Below are positions 31,086 to 38,157 of a stretch of DNA of 38,545 nt, piece after piece; the first letter of the stretch is position 1, and the number at the start of each line of letters is the position of its first letter. The notes beneath the pieces are model-generated. The model did no database searches. It worked only from the letters and a program-made list of their open reading frames with translations, and was not told the DNA's origin. Source of the stretch: an uncultured Prevotella sp. (lineage in GTDB: Bacteria; Bacteroidota; Bacteroidia; Bacteroidales; Bacteroidaceae). The DNA lies in NCBI GenBank assembly GCA_947165435.1, contig CAMVAI010000027.1:1-38545 (forward strand), given 5' to 3'. Both the position numbers and the translations under genes were made by a program.

Positions 31086-33269
31086 TTAAAAAGCGAGGCA
31101 GGCGCGAACACAATAGGATCTGGTCAGAAAGCCGCTATTCCAGATGACATTGCCTTCGTTGAAGCGCACGCGGTAGGCGTCCTCGCCTGGCAAGAGCTCC
31201 GTCGACTGCCAGTAATCGACCCCCTCCTGCAATTTACTGCTGTCGCCACCAGCTGCGGCTAATGCATTATTCAGGCCGGTATATTTAGTATCGTCGCCGC
31301 CGTTGGCACCGAACATAGCCTTCCACTGATCTATGCTGGGCAACAGCCATGCGGCATTTGTAACGGCACTCTTGCCCTCGCAGGTACTCTTGGCCGTTGA
31401 CCAGTTCATCGTGCCACTCTCGTCAGCGAGTGCAATGGCCAGACCGTGCGTGTAGGTGGCGTGATCCGTACCGCTGCCCACGTAGGCTATCATGGCCACT
31501 GCGGTGGTGCCTGCAGTGGTGGCATCGTTCACTGTAGCATATACATTACCGTCGGCACCAACTACACTGCCGAGATAATCGGCTGTCACGGCGCTGAGGG
31601 CGATAGGAGTATATGTGAATGAGATGTTGCTCAGGTCAGAGTAGTCAAGCGTTGCGGTTCCGGTGGTATTAGTGGTAATATCACCATCACCAGACGCAAT
31701 GGTCGCCCCTGTGCAGCCGGCAATTGTATAGTTTGTGGGTTTAAAAAATACACCGATGTCGCTGGGCCCGGCATTCGTGCCATACTGGTTCCCGGAGAAA
31801 GCGCAGTTTATCAGGCGTACCTCGCTTCCTCTATTGATACCAATCGCACCGCCATAGTATGCGTCGCTCTTGGTCGTATAATTATCGGCGAACGTACAGC
31901 CGCTCATGTAGAGACTGCCCATGTAGTTATTGATGGCTCCGCCTATTTCACCGGAATAGTTGCTGCTGAATGTCGTGTTGATGGCATACAGTTTACCTTT
32001 GTTCTCTATCGCACCGCCACCGTTGGTGTTGTTTACGTGGCAGTTGCTTATCGTACATCCGTCAAGCACTATTGTGCCGGAATTATTGATGGCAGGGCCG
32101 CCACCACTGACAAACCCTGTGAGGGTGAGATCCTTAAAGGCAACGGTTGCAGAGGACCCAACCTTGAAAGCCCTGATTTCTGAAGTGGTACTGAGCTTCT
32201 TTCCGTTGCCGTCGATGGTCAATGCCCCATTGCTGGTAATATTAATCTCTGCAGTGCAATCGATGTCGTTCATGAGTTTTACATTCTTTCCGGCGCTCAG
32301 TGCGGTATTCAACTCACTAAAGGTTGTGACTTCTGTAACAGAAGAATCTTCCTTAGCCTGTCCGCCTGCGAGTATCTCGCCGGTGGTCCAGTCCTGTACG
32401 GTGACGCTCTGCACCTGGATGGTGTTCTTACCCACTACGAGGTTGAAGGTGTAGCTGTTGCCTGCATTCAGTTCGGGGATGCCCTTCACGAGGAGGGTGC
32501 TGCCTTCGCCGTCGGTCAGCTGGATGAAGTCGGCGCCGCTGTCACCAGAGCCAGGCACTACGAGGGCGGTGAAGGTGGAGTTCTGTCTCCAGCCTCCCGT
32601 CCAATCATCGTAGCTGCCCTGCGAGTAGGGGGTGACGGCGGTGACGTCGCCCGTGCCGTTGCCGTCGGCGATGGCGCTGTACTGGCTGTTGATGCGGACG
32701 TTTTTGACGTACTCGTCTTCGTCCGTGTACTGGTCGCCGAAGCTGGCAATCTTGACGATGACGCGGGCCATCTTGCGCTGCAGGTTCAGGTAGATGTCGC
32801 TGCCGCCCTCGGGACGGGAGATCACCTGCTGGCGGGTCATGTAGTCGGCGAGGGCTATCTTTGCCACGCTGCTCTGGTCGGTGGGCACGGTGAAGGTGGT
32901 CATCGACGTGCCGGTGGTCACGGGATAGTAAGCCGAGAAGGTGAGCATGGGCTGTGTCCAGAGGAGGAACTTGTTGGGCACTGCCTCAGTCCAAGTTTGG
33001 TTCTCGGTTGACATACACTGGAAGAGGACGGCCTCCTGGTCGTTGGTGCTGACGCTGATTTGGTCGCCCTGGTTGAAGATGAGCGCCGCATCGGGATCGG
33101 TCGATGCGGGATTGCTGCGGGTGGTCTGCATCGCGCCTACGCTGACGTTGATGCCCACGGCGTTGGCGGGACGGGCGAAGCTGTTAGCGGCCTCGTCGTC
33201 GCTCTGGCAGCTGGCGAGGGTGCCCATGAGGGCGAGGGCTGCCAAGGATAGATATTTTGTTGCTTTCAT
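31086..33269 (-). CDS. Large fimbrillin-like lipoprotein adhesin with lectin-like C-terminus
   Basis: The 727-residue product is a lipoprotein (MKATKYLSLAALALMGTLAS, then the lipobox Cys). Residues 25-310 resemble fimbrillin/Mfa-type pilins (GDQISVS, FSAYYPV, LNAGNSYTFNLVVGKN, VQDWTTG). Residues 330-510 are a beta-helix with GGAIENKGK, GGAINNYMGS and GGAIGINRGS turns, like polymorphic adhesin repeats, and are coded by more A/T-rich DNA than the flanks. The C-terminal 170 residues (AAWLLPSIDQWKAMFG, DYWQSTE, YCVRACLAF at the very end) match the DUF1566/C-type-lectin fold used by retroelement-diversified proteins. It is last in the pilus operon, the usual place for a tip subunit. The tip role is inferred. 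Confidence 0.8.
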   Translation of the reverse strand: MKATKYLSLAALALMGTLASCQSDDEAANSFARPANAVGINVSVGAMQTTRSNPASTDPDAALIFNQGDQISVSTNDQEAVLFQCMSTENQTWTEAVPNKFLLWTQPMLTFSAYYPVTTGTSMTTFTVPTDQSSVAKIALADYMTRQQVISRPEGGSDIYLNLQRKMARVIVKIASFGDQYTDEDEYVKNVRINSQYSAIADGNGTGDVTAVTPYSQGSYDDWTGGWRQNSTFTALVVPGSGDSGADFIQLTDGEGSTLLVKGIPELNAGNSYTFNLVVGKNTIQVQSVTVQDWTTGEILAGGQAKEDSSVTEVTTFSELNTALSAGKNVKLMNDIDCTAEINITSNGALTIDGNGKKLSTTSEIRAFKVGSSATVAFKDLTLTGFVSGGGPAINNSGTIVLDGCTISNCHVNNTNGGGAIENKGKLYAINTTFSSNYSGEIGGAINNYMGSLYMSGCTFADNYTTKSDAYYGGAIGINRGSEVRLINCAFSGNQYGTNAGPSDIGVFFKPTNYTIAGCTGATIASGDGDITTNTTGTATLDYSDLSNISFTYTPIALSAVTADYLGSVVGADGNVYATVNDATTAGTTAVAMIAYVGSGTDHATYTHGLAIALADESGTMNWSTAKSTCEGKSAVTNAAWLLPSIDQWKAMFGANGGDDTKYTGLNNALAAAGGDSSKLQEGVDYWQSTELLPGEDAYRVRFNEGNVIWNSGFLTRSYCVRACLAF

Positions 33270-33302
33270 ATTGCTTTTCTTTTTTTATGTTAATGATTGG
33301 GG

Positions 33303-33321
33303 GCTGCGACAATGTCGCAGC
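33303..33321. other. Intergenic hairpin in the pilus operon
   Basis: GCTGCGAC-AAT-GTCGCAGC, a perfect 8-bp stem with a 3-base loop, lies between the 340-residue fimbrillin and the adhesin gene. It has no T-run, so it is more likely an mRNA-stability or translation element than a terminator. Confidence 0.7.
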
Positions 33322-33334
33322 ATACGGAACAGTT

Positions 33335-34357
33335 TTACTCGGTGGCGAGGTTGCCGCCGGGCTGGTCTTCCCATGAGGTGGTGGTGAAGCCACGGGCGGG
33401 AGCGGTCACAGTGTCATAGCCCACCTTGAGGGGCAGCGTGTAGTGCTTGCCCTGCTCGAGGGTGATGGCCTCGGTGTTGGTCCACGAGAAGGAGCGGGTG
33501 CCGATCTTGAAGGATACGGTCAGGGCACCGATGGCAATCTGCTGCGGCACGAGGATGGCCTCGTAGGTGGCGTGGCTGTGCATGTCTTCATTGGTGCCAT
33601 CAATGCCAGCGGTGAAGGCGCACTGGTTAGCGAGGATGTCGGCAGGGGTCGAAGCGGTGACGGTCACGGTGCCGTAGTTCCCGTTGGCGGTCTCCATCGG
33701 CAGGAAGTTATAGCCGGCATTGGTGCCGCTGATGGTGAACGCGGTGATGTCCGAGGCGTTGTTCAGCTTCGGGTCAACCTTGTAGAACTCGTCGGCCAGG
33801 TCGAGCGTCACGTCGAGCTTGGTCAGGGCGTGGTAGAAGTTGATGACCAGCTTGCCGTTCTGCATCAGCGTCTGCTCGATAGAGGGGTTGGCGATGGTCT
33901 TGGTGGGCATGGTCAGCAGGTCCTGCTGCTTCAGCTTGGCCTCGGTGCTCTGGTCGGCAGCCACGGTGAGGTTGGCACCGACGACGAACTCATAGTCGGT
34001 GAACGTCTTGTCCTGCTTGTAGGCGGCGGTCACGGTGATGGCCTGCGTGTTGTTCTGCCAGAGCATGCGTGTGTAGGATGCCCACTCCGAGCCGTCGTAC
34101 TGTACGGTATTGAAATAGCTGTAGGTGGCCGATGTGGGGTTGACAATCTTCACCTGGAACTGCTGACCGTTCTGGTTCACGTCGCTGCCAGTGATGCTGG
34201 CGCGGGTGGTGGCGATGGTGGGGTCAACGAGGTTGGTGGTGAAGCGCATCACGCCGTCCTCGGGGAACTGCGAGACGAAGCTCTGCTCGTCGTCGCTGGA
34301 GCATGCCGTCAGCGCCATGGCTGCTGCGGCTGCGAAGAAAATGTTCTTGATGTTCAT
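33335..34357 (-). CDS. Fimbrillin family lipoprotein (pilus subunit)
   Basis: Fimbrillins are lipoproteins exported to the surface, cleaved after an N-terminal strand, and polymerised into type V pili by strand exchange. The 340-residue product has signal and lipobox (MNIKNIFFAAAAAMALTACS), an early TRAS segment where gingipain-like proteases could cut, the mid-protein LVINFYHALTKLDVTLDL typical of fimbrillin domains, YEAILVPQQIAIGALTVSFK, and the end TLEQGKHYTLPLKVGYDTVT. It is third of five genes in the operon after another fimbrillin. Whether it is the main shaft protein cannot be told. Confidence 0.82.
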   Translation of the reverse strand: MNIKNIFFAAAAAMALTACSSDDEQSFVSQFPEDGVMRFTTNLVDPTIATTRASITGSDVNQNGQQFQVKIVNPTSATYSYFNTVQYDGSEWASYTRMLWQNNTQAITVTAAYKQDKTFTDYEFVVGANLTVAADQSTEAKLKQQDLLTMPTKTIANPSIEQTLMQNGKLVINFYHALTKLDVTLDLADEFYKVDPKLNNASDITAFTISGTNAGYNFLPMETANGNYGTVTVTASTPADILANQCAFTAGIDGTNEDMHSHATYEAILVPQQIAIGALTVSFKIGTRSFSWTNTEAITLEQGKHYTLPLKVGYDTVTAPARGFTTTSWEDQPGGNLATE

Positions 34358-34401
34358 AATTTCTTTTAATAAAATAATGGTGATAATTTTTCGATGTCGG
34401 G

Positions 34402-34420
34402 GCTGCGATGGAATCGCAGC
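34402..34420. other. Second intergenic hairpin in the pilus operon
   Basis: GCTGCGAT-GGA-ATCGCAGC, an 8-bp stem like that at 33303 with the closing C-G pair replaced by T-A. It lies between the two fimbrillin genes. Confidence 0.7.
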
Positions 34421-34440
34421 GCAATGGACGAAGCTTTCCT

Positions 34441-34473
34441 TTCTCCCCTCCTCTGGAGGGGCTTGGGGAGGCC
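34441..34473. repeat. GC-rich CCCCTCC/GGAGGGG repeat
   Basis: CCCCTCCTCTGGAGGGG followed by CTTGGGGAGG forms a short perfect hairpin immediately after the stop of the fimbrillin gene at 34473. Relatives lie at 35440-35470 and inside the anchor gene at 36471-36570. Confidence 0.65.
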
Positions 34474-35363
34474 TACATGGCCTGGCCGCCGTCGATGGTG
34501 GTGCCTTCAGTCCAGTCGTTGATGCTCACCTCGCCGAGCTCAATCTTGTTGCGGCCCACGATGAGGTTCAGCGTGGTGTACTTGCCGGCCTCGAGGGGGA
34601 TGTCAGCGTCGTGGGTGTAGGTGAAGGGCTGTCCGTCGATGGTGATGACGACGGTGCGGAAGCCCGACTGTGGCACCATGATGCTGCTGTAGGTGGCGGC
34701 ATAGCCCGTCTGGGCGGCGACGGCGGGCAGCGAGACGCTGGCCTGCGTGCCGGCGGTGACGGTCTGCGCCAGGTAGTCGATGGTGGCCGTCGAGGCAGCG
34801 GTGGCTACGCACGAGGCGATGGCGGGCGTCTCCTCCCACTGGTTGCGGAAGTTCATGTTGACGTAGAGCTTCGCCATGGCGTGGTTGAAGGTCAGCGAGA
34901 CGGGGTTCTGCGTGGCGATGAGTCCGCTCAGCTGGCGGGCCACGAGCAGGTCACTGGCCTCATAGTCGGCCGGGTCGAGCGTGTAGGGGTCGGCGGTGAA
35001 GTCGGCGACCGTGCGAGCCGGGTAGATGCCGAGGAAGTAGTGGGGCGTCACCATGTCGGCCCATAGCATCTGGGTGGCGGGCGTCCACTTGCCGTCGGTG
35101 CCGAGGGTGTTCACGACACCGTTGACCACCTTGTCGGCAGCAACAGCTGTGGCTGAGCCCGTCCAGGCGTAGAGGGTCACGCCGTCGCCGGCTTCGAACA
35201 CGGCGCTGTTGCCCGTCGTCGTGGCGCGGGTCATGTTGCCGATGCTCGCCTCGATGGTGATGTACTTGGCTTCCTGCTGCTGCGCGGGAGCCGACTCGTC
35301 GTTGCTGCACGCTGCGGCCAGGAGGCCGAGGGCAGCTAAGGGGATGAATCTTAATGCTTTCAT
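34473..35363 (-). CDS. Fimbrillin family lipoprotein (pilus subunit)
   Basis: The 296-residue product has signal and lipobox (MKALRFIPLAALGLLAAACS), GNMTRAT near residue 45 as a likely maturation site, VFEAGDGVTLYAW, PVSLTFNHAMAKLYVNMNF typical of fimbrillin domains, YSSIMVPQSGFRTVVITIDG, and the end GKYTTLNLIVGRNKIELGEV followed by NDWTEG. The last block is shared by fimbrillin-like proteins across Bacteroidales. It follows the anchor-like gene in the operon and precedes a second fimbrillin. It may be the shaft or an accessory subunit. Confidence 0.82.
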   Translation of the reverse strand: MKALRFIPLAALGLLAAACSNDESAPAQQQEAKYITIEASIGNMTRATTTGNSAVFEAGDGVTLYAWTGSATAVAADKVVNGVVNTLGTDGKWTPATQMLWADMVTPHYFLGIYPARTVADFTADPYTLDPADYEASDLLVARQLSGLIATQNPVSLTFNHAMAKLYVNMNFRNQWEETPAIASCVATAASTATIDYLAQTVTAGTQASVSLPAVAAQTGYAATYSSIMVPQSGFRTVVITIDGQPFTYTHDADIPLEAGKYTTLNLIVGRNKIELGEVSINDWTEGTTIDGGQAM

Positions 35364-35439
35364 CTTGACTTTAGTTTAAAATGTTAATATTTAGGTTGAA
35401 ATAAAAAATAAATGTTTCTTCTCAGTGCACAGCCGCTCC

Positions 35440-35470
35440 CCTCCCATGAAGGGGAGGGGCCGGGGGGCTT
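35440..35470. repeat. GC-rich CCCCTCC/GGGGAGGGG hairpin
   Basis: GCTCCCCTCCCATGAAGGGG followed by AGGGGC lies just after the stop of the FimB-like gene. It is the same family of GC hairpins as at 34441 and may modulate the amount of downstream fimbrillin mRNA. Confidence 0.6.
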
Positions 35471-36627
35471 TACTTGTCGGGGTTGATGATCTCGCCGCTG
35501 ATGGTCCAGCCCTCGGTCCACTCGTTGATGGTGAAGGCTTCGAGGAGCATGTAGGGACGCAGCTTCGTGTAGTCGAGCTCCACGACGTAGGCCTTGCCGC
35601 ACTCCATGCGGGGCGCGTCGGCCATGTAGGTGAGGGGCGTGCCCTCGGGGGTGGTGACGGTGAGCGAGAGGTAGCAGCGGGGCTGGCCGCCGGCGGTGGG
35701 CATGAGGGTGCGGGTGGCCCCGACGGCAAAACCGTCGAGCACAGTGGTGGCGGGACCCGACGGAGAACCGTCGGGAACAGTGGCGGCGGCGGTGAGGGCG
35801 CCGAGGGTGACGGTGAGGAAGCCATCGCTGGCAGGCACGCCGTAGCGGCCCAGGCCGTCGCGGTGGGTCAGCAACACGTCGCGGGCCACACGCTCCACCG
35901 AGGCGGTGATGGCGGCACCTGTAGGCACATTGCTCACGATGACCGTCAGTTCAGACAGCAGGCGCTGCAGGTGGAACTCGGCCACGGTGATCTCGTCCTC
36001 CCTGACCGTGGCGTGCGTCACGGCATACCACGACTGGCGGGGCGACGACGAGGGCTCGGCGAGCGACACGCGGGTGTCGGGCAGGGCGGTGGTGACGGTC
36101 GCATCGCCGGCGCGGGTGGTGACGGTCGCATCGCCGGCACGGGTGGTGCTCAGCGTGCCGGCGTGGGTCGTGCCTCGCGTGGCAGCATTCTCAAGGACAT
36201 AGCCGTGGGCCTCGTCCATATCGACGGTCACCAGCACGTCGTAGTCGCCTACGGGCAACTGCTGCAGCCAGTCGGCAGCGGCCTCAGTGTTGTTGAAACG
36301 GTTGGCAACGGTGGTGCCGCCCGTGCCGCTGACGGTGAAACGGATGTCGTCAATCGCGGAGTTGGCATCGCTCTGGTCTTCCCACAGGAGCAGCGGGGTG
36401 AGGTAGCCCACAGGCTTGCCGTCGTACTGGTTGGGCTGCAACTCGTGCTGGTCGTGATAGCAGGAGACAAGAAGCCCACTCCCGACCACTCCCAGAAGGA
36501 GGGGAAGCCCACCTCCAACCCCTCTCAAGAGGAGGGGAAGCCCACCCCCGGCCCCTCCCAAGAGGAGGGGAGTGAGGATGACCGACTTTAAAATATAAGC
36601 TATCTTCTTTATCATTGTTGTTTTCAT
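35470..36627 (-). CDS. FimB/Mfa2-like fimbrial anchor lipoprotein
   Basis: In type V pili the FimB/Mfa2 protein anchors the shaft and limits its length. The 385-residue product is a lipoprotein whose signal peptide is greatly extended. After MKTTMIKKIAYILKSVILTP come three turns of PLLL plus Gly-rich spacers (GGAGGGL, RGVGGGL, GVVGSGL) before the lipobox LLVSC at about residue 56. The extension is coded by three 33-bp tandem copies (36471-36570). The mature part has LQQLPVGDYDVLVTVDMDEA, FHLQRLLSELTVIVSNVPTG and the end KLRPYMLLEAFTINEWTEGW. A short TRAGDATVT duplication is near residue 165. It begins eight bases after the OmpA stop. The anchor role is inferred from order and fold features. 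Confidence 0.72.
   Translation of the reverse strand: MKTTMIKKIAYILKSVILTPLLLGGAGGGLPLLLRGVGGGLPLLLGVVGSGLLVSCYHDQHELQPNQYDGKPVGYLTPLLLWEDQSDANSAIDDIRFTVSGTGGTTVANRFNNTEAAADWLQQLPVGDYDVLVTVDMDEAHGYVLENAATRGTTHAGTLSTTRAGDATVTTRAGDATVTTALPDTRVSLAEPSSSPRQSWYAVTHATVREDEITVAEFHLQRLLSELTVIVSNVPTGAAITASVERVARDVLLTHRDGLGRYGVPASDGFLTVTLGALTAAATVPDGSPSGPATTVLDGFAVGATRTLMPTAGGQPRCYLSLTVTTPEGTPLTYMADAPRMECGKAYVVELDYTKLRPYMLLEAFTINEWTEGWTISGEIINPDK
36471..36570 (-). repeat. Three 33-bp tandem copies inside the FimB-like signal peptide
   Basis: Units at 36471-36503, 36504-36536 and 36537-36569 each begin GAAGCCCAC and end GGAGGG. In frame they code PLLLGGAGGGL-type repeats. The unit contains the CCCTCCCAAGAGGAGGGG hairpin of the dispersed GC-rich family, so the repeat probably expanded from an inserted element. 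Confidence 0.85.
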
Positions 36628-36635
36628 ACGCTGAC

Positions 36636-37892
36636 TTATTTTTGTTCGTTGATAATCAGTTCTACGCGGCGGGCATCCTTGCTGGTCGCAGCCTCGCGGT
36701 CGATGCCACGGCCCACTACGGGGTGCAGGCGGCTGGCAGCGATGCCGCGGCGCATGAGCAGCATCTTCACCGTGTTGGCGCGAAGCTGCGTCAGACGGAG
36801 ATTGTATTGCTCGCTGCCGGTGTTGGAGGCGTGGCCGTAGATAGCCAGTTCCACGTCGGGCTGCGCCTTCATCATGTCGGCCACGGCATCGAGTTTGTCA
36901 GCCTCGCGCTGTGTCAGCCGGTAGCTGTTGTTGGCAAAATAGACAGCCCCCCATTCAGCCCCCGAGGGGACTACATTAGTTTTTTCATTCATGGCAGCCG
37001 TTTTTGCCACGGCAGCAGTCTCTACTACAGGCTGCGGCTTATCCACAATAGGAGCGGGTTTCTCTTCCGCTACAGGTTTCTGCTCAACCACAGGCTGCGG
37101 TTCTACCACCATTGGTTGCGGCTCCACTATAGAAGCCCCCTCGGGGGCAGTATGGGGGGCCACTCTCCTGCCAAAATGGTAAGCCGCCTTCAGACCGGCC
37201 TCGTAGATGAGGTTGCTCTTGTGGCAGTGCTCGGGGATGTTGTCGAAGCGGTCGCCCGTCAGGCAGGTGATGCCGCCATAGAGCTGGAGGCCAACGTTGC
37301 GGGCCACACGGTAGCCCACGGCAGCCTGACCGCCGAGGCCGAGGTGCCACTGACGGTCGAACTCCTGCTCGTAGCCCGTGGCGAGATGCTTGGTGCGCGT
37401 GGTGACGGCAGACACTTGCGGCGACAGCGTGACGGACCAGCGCGTGCCTGGCTTGGTGATCAGCGAGAGCACGTCGAAGTTAGCCTGTACGCCGAGGCGC
37501 ATCCACTGGGTCTTGGCCTCCAGGTCGCGGTAGTAGTGGCCCTGCTTGCCCAGGACGGGGACGAAGGTGCGCACACCGTCGGTGGAGAGCCAGTAGGGGT
37601 CGCAGTCGAGCGCCGTCTGCTTTTGCCAGCCCATCGTGGCAAGGGCTTCTACGGATAACAGGCGGCTCAGCTGATAGCCGCCGAAGACACCGAACTGAGC
37701 ACCCCAGTGGGTCTTGCTCTCGGTGATGCTGCGGAAGGTAGCCTGACCGAAGGAGGTGCCGCCGCTGAGCCCGGCGTACCAGCCGCCCGACGATAAATCG
37801 CCGGGAACGGTGGCTGTCTGGGCAAAGGCTGATGGCACCCCTGCGGCCATGAACGCCATGAGCAGCAGAAGGGAAAATGCTGTTTTCTTCAT
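36636..37892 (-). CDS. OmpA-family outer membrane protein heading the pilus operon
   Basis: The 418-residue product has a signal peptide (MKKTAFSLLLLMAFMAAGVP, cleaved near AFA), a beta-barrel of about 200 residues (GGWYAGLSGGTSFGQATF, QFGVFGGYQLSRLLSVEALA), a Pro/Val/Glu linker (VEPQPVVEQKPVAEEKPAP) and a C-terminal OmpA peptidoglycan-binding domain (VYFANNSYRLTQREADKL, then LAIYGHASNTGSEQYNLRLT and ANTVKMLL). OmpA-like genes commonly head Bacteroidales fimbrillin operons. A long upstream frame extension is rejected because it lacks a signal peptide and runs through leader hairpins. Two inverted GC-rich repeats flank the linker. Confidence 0.88.
   Translation of the reverse strand: MKKTAFSLLLLMAFMAAGVPSAFAQTATVPGDLSSGGWYAGLSGGTSFGQATFRSITESKTHWGAQFGVFGGYQLSRLLSVEALATMGWQKQTALDCDPYWLSTDGVRTFVPVLGKQGHYYRDLEAKTQWMRLGVQANFDVLSLITKPGTRWSVTLSPQVSAVTTRTKHLATGYEQEFDRQWHLGLGGQAAVGYRVARNVGLQLYGGITCLTGDRFDNIPEHCHKSNLIYEAGLKAAYHFGRRVAPHTAPEGASIVEPQPMVVEPQPVVEQKPVAEEKPAPIVDKPQPVVETAAVAKTAAMNEKTNVVPSGAEWGAVYFANNSYRLTQREADKLDAVADMMKAQPDVELAIYGHASNTGSEQYNLRLTQLRANTVKMLLMRRGIAASRLHPVVGRGIDREAATSKDARRVELIINEQK
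36945..37161. repeat. Inverted GC-rich repeats inside the OmpA-like gene
   Basis: Plus-strand 36945-36972 and the reverse complement of 37134-37161 agree at 24 of 28 positions (GCCCCCCAT, three bases, GCCCCCGAGGGG). They bracket the Pro-rich linker and are read as TNVVPSGAEWGAV and HTAPEGASIV. Confidence 0.75.
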
Positions 37893-37929
37893 ATTAAAAA
37901 TCGGATTAGAAATAGACAAAAAACAATGA

Positions 37930-38047
37930 GGCTTCCCATGGCAGAAAGCATGGAAAGCCGTATTTTTACGCGCACGGGCGCGTGTAATAGTAAAGGTGGT
38001 GGACTGGCGGTTAGCGCATATATATGGGAGAGAGAGTAGCAAAAATA
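37930..38047 (-). promoter_or_regulatory. Leader and possible promoter of the pilus operon
   Basis: A TATTTTTG box (complement of 38040-38047) could start a leader of about 140 bases; its -33 element is poor. The leader holds two hairpins: ACGCGC/GCGCGT (37968-37983) and GGCTTCCCATG/CATGGAAAGCC (37930-37940 with 37949-37959, one mismatch, 8-base loop). Attenuation or RNA-based control of pilus expression is possible. The remaining bases to 38157 show no gene. Confidence 0.45.
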
Positions 38048-38157
38048 TTGGAATGGCCAAATGTTTCGGTCATTCTTTTCGCTGTGTTATGATTATGGAT
38101 TTCGCGTTTTTTTATCTGCGGATTTTAGGGTATATATATATATTTAGGCTAACAAAA

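Noticed and set aside
31086..31220. Complete diversity-generating retroelement
   Set aside because: Only a target-like domain is seen; no reverse transcriptase, accessory gene or template repeat was found within the window.
37893..38060. 56-residue upstream extension of the OmpA-like protein
   Set aside because: It lacks a signal-like start and passes through leader hairpins; the MKKTAF start gives a standard signal peptide.
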